The notes beneath the pieces were generated by a model. That model was not told the DNA's origin. It did no database searches and saw nothing but the letters and a program-made list of their open reading frames with translations. From Bradyrhizobium sp. (GTDB lineage Bacteria; Pseudomonadota; Alphaproteobacteria; Rhizobiales; Xanthobacteraceae): a stretch of 33,230 nucleotides of DNA. The first letter of the stretch is position 1. Every line of letters begins with the position of its first letter. Of the stretch, positions 1 through 8,016 are shown one piece after another. The translations under genes and the position numbers were made by a program. Location: NCBI GenBank assembly GCA_028290165.1, contig JAQGKJ010000858.1:1-33230 (forward strand). The letters are read 5' to 3'.

Positions 1-83
1 GAATGACGGATTGCGCCGAGTTGAGCGGCGATTGCGCCAGTATCGCTGACGAAGCGAATTACAATAGTATGTTAAACAGCAAA

Positions 84-108
84 CCCCTGCCGGTACTGCC
101 GACAGGGG
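84..108 (-). terminator. Candidate intrinsic terminator
   Basis: Read on the minus strand this is a 10-bp stem (CCCCTGTCGG / CCGGCAGGGG, one G-U pair) with a 5-base loop, followed by the T-rich stretch TTTGCTGTTT. It lies about 140 bases downstream of the small minus-strand gene ending at 249, so it may end that transcript. The T-tract is interrupted, so termination strength is uncertain. Confidence 0.45.
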
Positions 109-248
109 CAACATGTGGATGGAGAACGGCGAGCGGTGTTACGCTCGGTGGTTTCCCAAGGACCATGCCCCGATAGGGAAGCCCTTGGCGCATAATCGCG
201 CAAGGTGATTTTGTAGGCAGCGCAACGCGGTGTGCATACAACGCCCTA

Positions 249-425
249 TCAGCCTCGCGTATCCAACGATACACCCAACTGATGCGCTTTGACTGCGGTT
301 GCGCCAATCGTTCGCTTCAATGCTTTTGATATTTTAGCAACGCCGGTCTTTTTCTTTGCCAGTGATTTCAACTCGCGCACGTCTGATGAAGTCCATGCGC
401 GTCGAACTATGTTCTTCTTAGCCAT
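249..425 (-). CDS. Small SANT/Myb-like DNA-binding protein (58 aa)
   Basis: This 58-residue basic protein begins MAKKNIVRRAWTSSDVRELK and ends ...HQLGVSLDTRG. The tryptophan-plus-acidic helix pattern (W11, DVRELKSLAKKKTGVAKISKAL, then a basic recognition-like helix) resembles the small SANT/Myb-like helix-turn-helix proteins that are common and mostly uncharacterised in Bradyrhizobium relatives. The start is supported by a purine-rich ribosome site (AAGGAA) seven bases before the ATG, and the frame closes with TGA. A candidate terminator lies downstream. Function is inferred as DNA binding from composition and pattern only. A longer frame on the opposite strand (289-678) covers it and is judged spurious. 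Confidence 0.7.
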   Translation of the reverse strand: MAKKNIVRRAWTSSDVRELKSLAKKKTGVAKISKALKRTIGATAVKAHQLGVSLDTRG

Positions 426-499
426 TTCGGTTCCTTTTTTGAGAACCGGGCTTGTATCACGGGACCTTCATTTTGCAATGGCCGCAAGTCATCGCCGAC

Positions 500-814
500 T
501 TAAATCTTGGGACGGCTGTTTAAGATTTTCCCGTTGGGTGCATCTTTCGGAGCGGACTCAACTAACACGCAGCGAAGCTCGTCTATCTGATGTGCAAAAT
601 CTATTGCATTTGCCTTCAACACTTCCATCGCATGACCCCGATGACCTTCATTTTCCAGTTCTGCGATTCGGTCATTAAAAGCGTTCAATTCGTCTTCTAA
701 TTTCTGAATTTCGTGCTGAACTGGAAATAGCCGAGCGGGGTATTTATCAACGGATTGTCGCTTCTCTGCACGCATTGCAGACAAACTACCAAGTCCTGGC
801 CGTTGTGTGGTCAT
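500..814 (-). CDS. Hypothetical coiled-coil protein (104 aa)
   Basis: I do not recognise this protein. It is a 104-residue soluble, charged protein with a heptad-like central segment (roughly residues 31-55, HEIQKLEDELNAFNDRIAELENE) that predicts a coiled coil, followed by a second helical stretch (about 60-82). There is no signal peptide or membrane segment. The ATG at 814 is chosen because a strong GGAGG site precedes it by a few bases; the frame can be extended to a GTG at 856 without such support. It lies about 50 bases downstream of the hypothetical gene at 863-1132 on the same strand and may be co-transcribed with it. Confidence 0.55.
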   Translation of the reverse strand: MTTQRPGLGSLSAMRAEKRQSVDKYPARLFPVQHEIQKLEDELNAFNDRIAELENEGHRGHAMEVLKANAIDFAHQIDELRCVLVESAPKDAPNGKILNSRPKI

Positions 815-862
815 GGCCCCTCCGAATCGCGAACGCGCGGTAACATCCTGTAACACAGGTAA

Positions 863-1132
863 TCAGCGTGACTTGGGTCGAGCAACTCTTTCTATGAACA
901 TTTTTCTCCACGCTTCATCGTGCTTTTGGTAGAGTTCGAGCCATCGCTTTTCGCGGTTCGTTATCGGCACGTCATCACGCCAAGCGATGACCATGCCGGT
1001 TTCGTCCAGCGGGGCTTGATCATCGAGCGTTTCGAATTCAAACGTTTCTTCGATGGAAAGTCCGAGTAGAACGCGATGGCCGTTTTCGTCAATCCGGTAT
1101 CGCTTCGGAAGCTGATCGAAGGGGAAACCCAC
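863..1132 (-). CDS. Hypothetical protein (89 aa)
   Basis: I do not recognise this family. It is an 89-residue acidic-then-basic soluble protein (MGFPFDQLPKRYRIDENGHR...). The middle is rich in Glu/Asp (about residues 25-45) and the C-terminal third is a basic amphipathic helix (NREKRWLELYQKHDEAWRKMFIERVARPKSR). The start is a GTG at 1132 with only a weak ribosome site, so the N-terminus is uncertain. It lies in a run of small minus-strand genes that look less GC-rich than the catabolic operons to the right, which fits an accessory region. Confidence 0.5.
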   Translation of the reverse strand: MGFPFDQLPKRYRIDENGHRVLLGLSIEETFEFETLDDQAPLDETGMVIAWRDDVPITNREKRWLELYQKHDEAWRKMFIERVARPKSR

Positions 1133-1350
1133 GTGACGCCAAATCCATTACGAAAAATGGGTGAGGCGAACGGCGTAGGGAAATGACCGGCAGCCCCTTG
1201 TCGCGAAGTTGAAATCGTGGCCGGCCAAACTAGGAACAGGCCACCCCTGCGTGACGATTGACGATAACAAGCGATCGCAACATGGCAATCAAACTCGCGC
1301 TTTAACCTAACCGGTCAAGGTTACTGCGGAGCAACAACTCTTTCGCGGTA

Positions 1351-1599
1351 TCACAACGCACTCAAATCATCCGGCACGTCGCCGAATTTCCTAATGATTT
1401 TGGCATCGCTGAAATCGCCGGTCGCTGGATTAGCAGTGCGACTGAACGCGACCGCGCCTGTATGACCCAATACTTTCCAAAGACCTTGCGCACGCTCTAT
1501 CGCGGCTGCAGGGCTTGGACATTCAATGGGTTCACCAACAACGACGCAGCCGTCAGCAACATCGAATGGCAACACAACGAAATAAGTAATTCCGGGCAT
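1351..1599 (-). CDS. Hypothetical protein (82 aa)
   Basis: This 82-residue protein starts MPGITYFVVLPFDVADG and holds a pattern of beta strand, Pro-rich turn (GEPIECPSPAAAIERAQGLW) and a short C-terminal acidic tail. It resembles small uncharacterised proteins common in Bradyrhizobium-type genomes, but I know no function. I chose ATG 1599 over the upstream in-frame start at 1626 because a purine-rich AGGGGCG site lies directly before it. No signal peptide or transmembrane segment is visible. Confidence 0.5.
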   Translation of the reverse strand: MPGITYFVVLPFDVADGCVVVGEPIECPSPAAAIERAQGLWKVLGHTGAVAFSRTANPATGDFSDAKIIRKFGDVPDDLSAL

Positions 1600-1745
1600 G
1601 GCTTCGCCCCTACTCAATCGTACCAATCCTTGCGGTCGCGGGGCACAGGTCCAAACTTGCCGCGCGCGTAACCGTTGGACACGGCGGCTCGCCCGTTTCG
1701 CCAGCTAGATGAAGTTTCCGACTGGGACAACCGAAAGCTGCTAGT

Positions 1746-2417
1746 CTAGGCCCCGATGGGTCGGCAGCCATTGACGACGATCGCCACCACGGCCTCGACC
1801 GCCTTATCGAAGGCGGCTTCCGGCATCGGCTTGCCATCGAAGAATACGCTGATTTCGGAGGCGAAGTTCGCGTAATACTCGGTCACGCCCCAGATGATGA
1901 AGAACAGATTGAGCGGATCAACCGGCCGGATGTGGCCCCTCTTGATCCAGCTCGCGACCAACTTGCACTTCTTGGCAACGATCGGCTTGATCTCGGCGTC
2001 TAGCTTCTTAAGGATATTGGCGTGGTCGCCCAAAATGTCGGTGGCGAAGATCCGCGACGCGTCCGGATAGCTGCGCGAGAATTCCATTTTCGAGCGCACG
2101 TACTTCTCTATCTCGGCAAGTGGGTCGGCACCATCTTCGATGCTCGCGATCTTCGAGAACCACAAATGCACAATCTGCTGCAGTACCGCGTCGTACAGCG
2201 CGTCCTTGTTCTTGAAGTAATAGTGCACCGTGGCCGTCGGCATATCGAGGCTGGCCGCGATCTCGGCGATGGTCGTGCCATGCGCGCCTTTCTTTGCAAA
2301 GGCCGAAACGGCCGCCGCCGTGATGCGGTCTTCATTGATTTTGCGAATCCGCGCCTTGGCGGCGATCGCGTGCGCCTGACCCCGCATACAACCCCGAACG
2401 TTTTGCTGCCTCACCAT
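1746..2417 (-). CDS. TetR-family regulator, RutR-like
   Basis: This transcription regulator has an N-terminal TetR helix-turn-helix (residues about 30-80: AAAVSAFAKKGAHGTTIAEIAASLDMPTATVHYYFKNKDALYDAVL) and a ligand domain resembling RutR/YcdC (SRSYPDASRIFATDIL, NLFFIIWGVTEYYANFASEI). RutR of Escherichia coli binds uracil and controls pyrimidine catabolism, so a pyrimidine or related ring as effector is a reasonable inference. The length matches RutR better if translation starts at the internal Met at 2387 (213 aa) than at 2417 (223 aa); neither has a strong ribosome site. It follows the amidohydrolase and Mo-hydroxylase operon on the same strand. Inverted repeats lie upstream of it and upstream of the operon, so it probably controls both. 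Confidence 0.85.
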   Translation of the reverse strand: MVRQQNVRGCMRGQAHAIAAKARIRKINEDRITAAAVSAFAKKGAHGTTIAEIAASLDMPTATVHYYFKNKDALYDAVLQQIVHLWFSKIASIEDGADPLAEIEKYVRSKMEFSRSYPDASRIFATDILGDHANILKKLDAEIKPIVAKKCKLVASWIKRGHIRPVDPLNLFFIIWGVTEYYANFASEISVFFDGKPMPEAAFDKAVEAVVAIVVNGCRPIGA

Positions 2418-2467
2418 CGAGGTTAGACGATCCAGTAACGATCAGCAACGCGAGCAAGGCGTAGGCT

Positions 2468-2493
2468 ATCCACAAAAAGTATATGTTGTGGAT
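2468..2493. promoter_or_regulatory. Inverted repeat upstream of tetR (candidate operator)
   Basis: The arms ATCCACAA and TTGTGGAT are perfect 8-bp reverse complements separated by 10 bases (AAAGTATATG). The site is about 50 bases upstream of the tetR start and 14 bases after the amidohydrolase stop. The spacing and AT-rich centre suit an operator for a dimeric repressor; a terminator is less likely because no T-run follows on the minus strand. Confidence 0.4.
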
Positions 2494-2507
2494 CGTTTGA
2501 ACGCACC

Positions 2508-3893
2508 TCAGACGGTATCGCACCACAGCTTCGACCGGCTATTGATGCCAGCGCGCCGCGTCAGGCTTTCCGCCGCCTTTTGCGCGTCGCGGCGCACGGC
2601 ACGCTCATCGACAGTGAGCACCTTGCGGTCGCGCATGACGATCTTTCCGTCGATGACGACGAGCGTCGGCTCGTGGCCGAGCGCCGAATAGACCAGCGCC
2701 GACACCGGATCGTGGATCGGTGTGACGAATGCATCGCTCAGATCGACCAGCACCATATCGGCCTTCTTGCCGACCTCGATCGAGCCGATGTCGGCCTCGA
2801 GGCCGACAGCGCGGGCGCCTCCGATGGTTGCCATGTCCAACACCTGGGGCGCGGTCATGATGGTGGCATCGCCATGGAAACCCTTCTGGATCAATGCGGC
2901 GAACTTCATCGCCTGAAATAGACTATGGTTGTTGCTGCTTGCCGGGCCGTCGCTGGCAAGCCCGACGGTGATGCCGGCCTTCAGCATTTCCGGAATCGGC
3001 GCCAGGCCGGAGGCCAGATACATATTGCTGCACGGATTGTGCGACACCTTGCTTCCGTACTGGCGCAGCGTGGCGATATCCGCCGACGAGCACTTCACGC
3101 AATGCACGGCCAGAACATCCGGCTTCAAGAAGCCGATGTCGCCGAGCACCGCCGTATCGGTGCGGCCGTAGACCCGATTGGAGTGCTCGAACTCGAACGG
3201 CGTCTCCGAGACATGAACCGTCACCAAGACGCCGAGCTCATCGGCCAGTTGCCGCGTGGCGCGCAGGCTTGCTTCGTCGAGCGCCCAGATCATGCAAGGC
3301 GCAAGCCCGACCTGGACGCGGCCGCCTGGACGGTTCTGCTCTTTGATCAGCACGGCCGCGTCTTTCAGCGCCGCGTCAGCCGTCTCGATCAGGGCCGGCG
3401 GCACGCCGTACTCGACGCCATCGCTTAGAAAGCCGCGGCAGACAAAGCCGCGCATGCCGGTCTGCTCATAGGCGTCGATCACCGCGCGGGTGAGACCCGG
3501 GCGCGGGTGCACATACATGAAGTCGACCAGCGTGGTGACGCCGGAGCGGATCGACTCGACGCAGCCATGCGTCGCCGCGATGCGGGCATCATCCACCGTC
3601 AGCTCGACCGCGGCCGGCCCAGTCATGCAGGTGAACCATTTCTTTAGCACCATGTCGTCGCCGAGCCCTTTCAGCAGGGTCTGGAACAGGTGGGTGTGGG
3701 TATTCACCATGCCCGGCATCAAGATGTTGCCGGCGCAATCGATGACGTCGGCCTCCGGCGCCTTGGCCTTAAGTGTTGCGGCCGAGCCGATCTCGGCGAT
3801 ACGGTCGCCCCGCACCAGCACGCTGGCACGGTCGAGGATGTCGCGCACACCATTGACGGTGACGACACAAGCGTCGGCTAGAATGAACGTCAC
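2508..3893 (-). CDS. Amidohydrolase, cyclic amidine deaminase (TrzA/AtzA/8-oxoguanine deaminase type)
   Basis: This 461-residue protein belongs to the metal-dependent amidohydrolase superfamily, the group that deaminates or dechlorinates ring amidines (8-oxoguanine, S-adenosylhomocysteine, triazines). All metal and catalytic residues are visible: H66 and H68 (NTHTHLFQTL), H227 with E230 (VHVSE), H264 (VHCVKC) and D315 (SDGPASSNN), plus the SHNPCSNMYLASG pocket motif. Length is normal. Its ATG overlaps the stop of the molybdenum-hydroxylase large subunit by four bases (ATGA), so the two are translationally coupled. This suggests a ring that is hydroxylated by the Mo enzyme and deaminated by this one, in either order. 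The substrate cannot be read from sequence; a purine-like or aminopyrimidine-like ring is inferred from context. Confidence 0.9.
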   Translation of the reverse strand: MTFILADACVVTVNGVRDILDRASVLVRGDRIAEIGSAATLKAKAPEADVIDCAGNILMPGMVNTHTHLFQTLLKGLGDDMVLKKWFTCMTGPAAVELTVDDARIAATHGCVESIRSGVTTLVDFMYVHPRPGLTRAVIDAYEQTGMRGFVCRGFLSDGVEYGVPPALIETADAALKDAAVLIKEQNRPGGRVQVGLAPCMIWALDEASLRATRQLADELGVLVTVHVSETPFEFEHSNRVYGRTDTAVLGDIGFLKPDVLAVHCVKCSSADIATLRQYGSKVSHNPCSNMYLASGLAPIPEMLKAGITVGLASDGPASSNNHSLFQAMKFAALIQKGFHGDATIMTAPQVLDMATIGGARAVGLEADIGSIEVGKKADMVLVDLSDAFVTPIHDPVSALVYSALGHEPTLVVIDGKIVMRDRKVLTVDERAVRRDAQKAAESLTRRAGINSRSKLWCDTV

Positions 3894-6226
3894 GCGGGAA
3901 AGGCCTGTCGAGCTGATTTGATGAGCTTGAGGATATTGGGCGGCGTGAACGGCCCGTCGCTGTCGACTTTCACGCCAAGCGGTGCCAGCGCATCCGCCAC
4001 CGCGCTGGTGATGGCGGCAACGGCGCCGGTGGTGCCGCCCTCGCCCGCGCCCTTCATCCCGAACGGATTGAGCGGCGACGGCGATTCCATGCTGCCCGAG
4101 CGGATTGTCCTTGGCATATCGCCCGCGGTCGGCATCAGGTAATCGCCAAAGCCGGAGACCAGCGGCTGACCTTGCTCGTCATAGCGGATTTCCTCGAACA
4201 ATGTGCCGCCGAGCCCCTGCGCGATGCCGCCGATCACCTGACCCTCGACGATCATCGGATTGATGACAGTACCGCAGTCGTGGACCACAGCGTAGTTGGT
4301 CATTGCGAGCTCGCCGGTCGCCGGGTCGATCTCGACTTGGCAAATGTGCGTGGCGTTGGCGAAGGCGATGCCGGGCACCTGGTAGTGCGCCTCCTCGGCG
4401 AGATTAAACGAGGACAGGCCCTTCGGCAGCGAATTCCACGCGGTGGCGCGACCAGCTATCGCAGCCAGCGTCGCGCTCGCGCCGTTCTTGGCGACGGCTT
4501 CGCCCTCCGACCAGGTCAGATCGCCGGGCGCCGATTGCAGCATCTCGGCCGCGACCTGAAGCGCCTTTCCGCGCACCTTACGCGCGGCCAACCGCGCCGC
4601 CGCGCCACCGATGGCACCGCCGCGGCTGGCGAAAGTGCCGACGCCGTCCTTGATCACATCGGTGTCGCCATGCCGCACCGAGATGCGGTCGATGTCGATC
4701 TCCAGCTCGTCGGCGACCAACTGAGCGATCGCCGTGGCCGTGCCCTGGCCATGCGGCGAGGCGCCGGTATAAACTGTCACCTTGCCCGAACCATCGACGC
4801 GCACGTCGCCGGTCTCATAGGGACCGATCGCAGTCTCCTCGACCAGACAAGCGATGCCGACGCCCAGCACTTTGCCGCGCGTCTTGGCCTCGGCGGCGAG
4901 ATCGGCGCGGTTTTTCCAACCGGCAAGCTCCAGCGCTTTACTCAAGCACTCGCCGTAATCGCCGCTGTCATAGATCACCTTGCCGGCCAGGACGATTTCC
5001 GTGCCGCGGTCGCACGGCATGTCAGCGGGAGTGAGCATGTTGCGGCGGCGCAGTTCGACGCGGTCGATGTCCATCTCGCGGGCGATTCGATCCATGGTCA
5101 ATTCCATGCACATAACCGCTTGAGGATGGCCGGCACCACGATAGACCGCAAGCGGGGTCTTGTTGGTGACCACCGATTTCGACTTGGCTTGGTAGTTCGG
5201 AATGCGATAAGGCCCGCGCAGCATCGCCGACGAGATCGAGGCCGGCGTTACCGACAGGGTCGCCGCGGCGGCGCCGTTGTTAGTCAGTGAGTCCAGCGTG
5301 ACCGCGGTGACAATGCCGTCCTTATCGACGGCGGCGCGGACGCGATGAACCTGTTCGCGAGCGTGTGTGGTGGCGACGAAATGCTCGGCGCGGGTCTCGA
5401 TCCATTTGATCGGACGGCCGAGCGTCTTGGCGGCCCAGACAGCGAGGACCTCTTCCGGATAGAATTCGCATTTGACGCCGAAGCCGCCGCCGACGTCCGG
5501 CGCGACGACATGCAAATCGGCCTCCGGCATGCCGAGCACACCGGCCAGAAACGCGCGAACCAGATGCGGGAACTGAGTCGAGGAATACAGCGTGACGCGG
5601 CCATTGCGACCGGTCGGATCGGCCAGCACGCCGCGCGTCTCCATCGGTGCAGCCACATAGCGATGAATGCGGAAGGTATTCTCGAACACGCGAAACGCGC
5701 CGGCGAAGGCTGCATCGGTATCGCCGACGTTCTGGGTAACGGTGCTGATCACATTCGACCCGAGCTGCTCGTACAACAGCGATGGCGGTTGCCCGACCGC
5801 CTGCTCGGTATCGAGCACCACAGGAAGATCGCGATATTGGATGTCGACGAGATCGGCCGCCTCGTTGGCCTGCGTAAGGCGTTCGGCAAAGACGACGGCA
5901 ACCGGCTCGCCGACATAGCGCACCTTGCCGATGGACAGCACACGACAGCAGGCCGCAGTACCGGAACCGGCAAGATCGATCGACGGCAACGCGCCGACGG
6001 TGTCGGCGATTTCCGAGCCGACGACCACACGGGCAACACCCGGCGCGGCTATGGCACGGCTGGTGTCGATGGCCTCGATCACGGCGTGCGCCTTGGTCGA
6101 GCGCACGATCGCCATATACAGCGTTCGCGGCACGGTGATATCGGCGACAAACCGCGCCTGGCCCAAGAGAAGGCGCGCATCCTCGCGGCGCGGGACGGGA
6201 GTTCCGACAAGACGGGCAGCAGCCAT
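3890..6226 (-). CDS. Molybdenum hydroxylase large (molybdopterin) subunit, coxL-like
   Basis: This 778-residue subunit of a xanthine-oxidase-family hydroxylase carries the molybdopterin-cytosine-dinucleotide site. Visible features are the N-terminal VGTPVPRREDARLLLGQARF, the GGGFGVK loop, VYRGAGHPQA, and near the C-terminus KGAGEGG with the catalytic glutamate (about E729). The CO dehydrogenase active-site motif AYRCSFR is absent, so it is not a CO dehydrogenase but a ring- or aldehyde-hydroxylating relative. The start at 6226 follows the small-subunit stop by one base; an open frame extending upstream to 6538 overlaps the small-subunit gene and is spurious. It is the third gene of a FAD, 2Fe-2S, Mo operon and is coupled to the amidohydrolase that follows. 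Confidence 0.9.
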   Translation of the reverse strand: MAAARLVGTPVPRREDARLLLGQARFVADITVPRTLYMAIVRSTKAHAVIEAIDTSRAIAAPGVARVVVGSEIADTVGALPSIDLAGSGTAACCRVLSIGKVRYVGEPVAVVFAERLTQANEAADLVDIQYRDLPVVLDTEQAVGQPPSLLYEQLGSNVISTVTQNVGDTDAAFAGAFRVFENTFRIHRYVAAPMETRGVLADPTGRNGRVTLYSSTQFPHLVRAFLAGVLGMPEADLHVVAPDVGGGFGVKCEFYPEEVLAVWAAKTLGRPIKWIETRAEHFVATTHAREQVHRVRAAVDKDGIVTAVTLDSLTNNGAAAATLSVTPASISSAMLRGPYRIPNYQAKSKSVVTNKTPLAVYRGAGHPQAVMCMELTMDRIAREMDIDRVELRRRNMLTPADMPCDRGTEIVLAGKVIYDSGDYGECLSKALELAGWKNRADLAAEAKTRGKVLGVGIACLVEETAIGPYETGDVRVDGSGKVTVYTGASPHGQGTATAIAQLVADELEIDIDRISVRHGDTDVIKDGVGTFASRGGAIGGAAARLAARKVRGKALQVAAEMLQSAPGDLTWSEGEAVAKNGASATLAAIAGRATAWNSLPKGLSSFNLAEEAHYQVPGIAFANATHICQVEIDPATGELAMTNYAVVHDCGTVINPMIVEGQVIGGIAQGLGGTLFEEIRYDEQGQPLVSGFGDYLMPTAGDMPRTIRSGSMESPSPLNPFGMKGAGEGGTTGAVAAITSAVADALAPLGVKVDSDGPFTPPNILKLIKSARQAFPA

Positions 6227-6227
6227 C

Positions 6228-6716
6228 TCAGTGACCTCCCCCATTTGCGATCGAGCGCAATGCTTCAACAATGTTGGCGTAGCCGGTGCAGCGGCACAGA
6301 TGGCCTTGGAGCATATCAGTGACGTCCTGTTGCTGCGGAGCGGCTTTGTTGCGTAGCATCGCGACCGCGGCGACGACGATGCCGGGCGTGCAGAAGCCAC
6401 ATTGCAACGCATGATGAGCATGAAATGCCTGCTGAACCGCGTGCATCTCGCCGCCGTGAGCCATACCCTCGATGGTTTCGATGGTCGCCGCGTCGGCCTG
6501 CACCGCGAGTGACAGGCAGGAGCGCGCGGTTTCGCCATCGACGATCACCGTGCAACTGCCGCACTCGCCGGTGCCGCAGCCGACATGAGTGCCGGTGAGG
6601 CCGAGGTCTTCGCGCAGGAAATCGCTGAGAAGCCGGCGCGGCGAGACCGTCGCCTGCCTCGGTTCACCATTGACGACGACGGATACGGAAAACTGCTTTT
6701 CGGATGTCATGGTCAT
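6228..6716 (-). CDS. Molybdenum hydroxylase small subunit, two [2Fe-2S] clusters (coxS-like)
   Basis: This 162-residue electron-transfer subunit has the plant-ferredoxin-type cluster cysteines C47, C52, C55 and C67 (GCGTGECGSCTV ... SCLSL) and the helical-domain cluster cysteines C106, C109, C141 and C143 (QCGFCTPG ... CRCTGY). It passes electrons from the molybdenum site to FAD. The ATG at 6716 is preferred because an AGAGG site lies six bases before it; an upstream in-frame extension to 6764 overlaps the end of the FAD-subunit gene. It is 13 bases after the FAD-subunit stop and one base before the large-subunit start. Confidence 0.93.
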   Translation of the reverse strand: MTMTSEKQFSVSVVVNGEPRQATVSPRRLLSDFLREDLGLTGTHVGCGTGECGSCTVIVDGETARSCLSLAVQADAATIETIEGMAHGGEMHAVQQAFHAHHALQCGFCTPGIVVAAVAMLRNKAAPQQQDVTDMLQGHLCRCTGYANIVEALRSIANGGGH

Positions 6717-6729
6717 GTCGAACCTCTGC

Positions 6730-7578
6730 CTAGACCGGCTGGATATTTTCTGCGGCGCGGGCAACCGCGCGGCTCATCACCACCGGGAGCACTTCGAGGG
6801 CATAGGCCGCATGTGGCAATTCGGGAGCAAAGGTGATGTCTTCGGCAACCAGGCAACCCGCGACGTCGGCTGATGCTTGCCCAATTAGTGCGGCCTCGGA
6901 TTTGGCGCAGCGAGTCGGCTTGCCGGCGATGCCACCGGCGACGATGCGTGCTTTGACAATGACTCCCTCTGCGTCTGCTTCGAGATAGGACGCAACGCAG
7001 ATCAGCGGCGGCGCGCCAGCGCGCGAGGCGATCTCCGAAAACGCCGCGCCGGTTGGCCCTTTAGGACGCGGTATCTCGGCATACAGGACCATTTCACCTT
7101 CGCACACGCCGGAGCTGTGATGGCCAACGAGGAAATCGGCGACGGCGCTGGATCGCGTCCCGCCTTTCTGGCCGATAACGAGCCTGGCTCCGAGCGCGAC
7201 GCAGACGACCGCCAGCTCGCTCATGGCGCTGGCCCGCACCAGATTGCCGATCAGCGTCGCCCGATTGCGGATCGCAGGACTGGCGGTCGATGCGATCGCC
7301 TCGGCGAGCAGCGGAAAATGCGCCAGCGCGGCGTGCTTTTCGATGTCGGCGAGTCGGACGATGGCGCCGATACGCATCACATCGTCACCGAGTTCGATCT
7401 TCTTGAGGTCCGGGATCCGCGTAATATCCACGATGCGCTTCGGCGTCACCACGCGCCGATTAAGCAGCGGCACGAGGCTCTGGCCGCCGGCCAGCACCAC
7501 GGAACCTTGGTCAGCAATAAGGCTCAGCGCCTGCTTCAGGCTGTCAGGTCGTTCATAGTCAAAGGGAAGCGACGTCAT
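6730..7578 (-). CDS. Molybdenum hydroxylase FAD subunit (coxM-like)
   Basis: This 282-residue FAD-binding subunit of a three-component molybdenum hydroxylase has the first flavin motif AGGQSLVPL (residues 30-38). The second flavin region is RNRATLIGNLVRASAMSEL (about 104-122). In most relatives that second motif has two glycines (IGGNLAHADP); here it reads IGNLVRASAM, a small divergence. The C-terminal CODH-FAD-type domain is complete. It is the first gene of the block A operon (FAD, 2Fe-2S, Mo, amidohydrolase). A perfect inverted repeat lies 29-60 bases upstream of its ATG and probably governs the whole unit. Confidence 0.9.
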   Translation of the reverse strand: MTSLPFDYERPDSLKQALSLIADQGSVVLAGGQSLVPLLNRRVVTPKRIVDITRIPDLKKIELGDDVMRIGAIVRLADIEKHAALAHFPLLAEAIASTASPAIRNRATLIGNLVRASAMSELAVVCVALGARLVIGQKGGTRSSAVADFLVGHHSSGVCEGEMVLYAEIPRPKGPTGAAFSEIASRAGAPPLICVASYLEADAEGVIVKARIVAGGIAGKPTRCAKSEAALIGQASADVAGCLVAEDITFAPELPHAAYALEVLPVVMSRAVARAAENIQPV

Positions 7579-7606
7579 GGCTCGCGCCTCACGCTGGGAC
7601 CGCGAC

Positions 7607-7638
7607 TTACGATCCTGATTATATCATCAGGATCGTAA
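7607..7638. promoter_or_regulatory. Perfect 13-bp inverted repeat, candidate operator of the Mo-hydroxylase operon
   Basis: The left arm TTACGATCCTGAT (7607-7619) is the exact reverse complement of the right arm ATCAGGATCGTAA (7626-7638), with the spacer TATATC. It sits directly upstream of the block A operon start at 7578. Size and symmetry fit a homodimeric TetR-, GntR- or MarR-type repressor, and the TetR encoded at the operon's distal end is the natural candidate. The 7-mer ACGATCC/GGATCGT recurs upstream of that tetR gene. Confidence 0.6.
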
Positions 7639-7866
7639 ATGCATGGTTCGTGCCATGTCGCTTTGCGGGTGGCTCAGAAACTTGAAGCGCCAGAAAAGCC
7701 GATAATTACAAGGTACATGAAACTCTTGCGGAGCGGTCCCTTGGACGCGTCTAGTTGGAAGGCGGACAACCGTGTACGTGCACATCATTTCGTCAGCTCG
7801 CCCGCTTCATGGGCAACGCGTCGATGAAGTTGGCACGGATTCGGCAAAGCGATGCTGCCCATCGGC

Positions 7867-8016
7867 TGTGTGTACCGAAAACTCAAATCCGAACGTAGTG
7901 ATGGTGAAGCCCACCGAGGACTGGGTGTGAACGAATCATTCCGGCCTGATGAGTCGGACGAGAAATCGGCGCGGCGATTCCGTCAGGTCACGCCGATACG
8001 GTTTTCGGTACACACA
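7867..8016. repeat. MITE-like element, 150 bp with 16-bp terminal inverted repeats
   Basis: The left end TGTGTGTACCGAAAAC (7867-7882) is the perfect reverse complement of the right end GTTTTCGGTACACACA (8001-8016). The left end matches 15 of 16 bases of the insertion-sequence end at 15277-15292 and shares a downstream GTGATGG. No transposase frame fits inside, so it looks like a non-autonomous derivative. I could not see a convincing target-site duplication. Confidence 0.55.

Noticed and set aside
59..307. Minus-strand 82-codon frame
   Set aside because: It overlaps the SANT-like gene in another frame and reads through the terminator hairpin; low-complexity translation.
289..678. Plus-strand 129-codon frame
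   Set aside because: It runs antisense to two better-supported minus-strand small genes with ribosome sites and has no recognisable protein pattern.
2508..3893. Melamine/atrazine (triazine) pathway assignment
   Set aside because: The superfamily motifs are shared by many deaminases, and no cyanuric acid hydrolase or biuret hydrolase genes are present.
3890..6226. CO dehydrogenase large subunit
   Set aside because: The AYRCSFR active-site loop is absent; the loop reads VYRGAGHPQ, as in other hydroxylases.
7867..8016. Target-site duplication or att site around the MITE
   Set aside because: Flanking bases on the two sides do not match in any convincing way.
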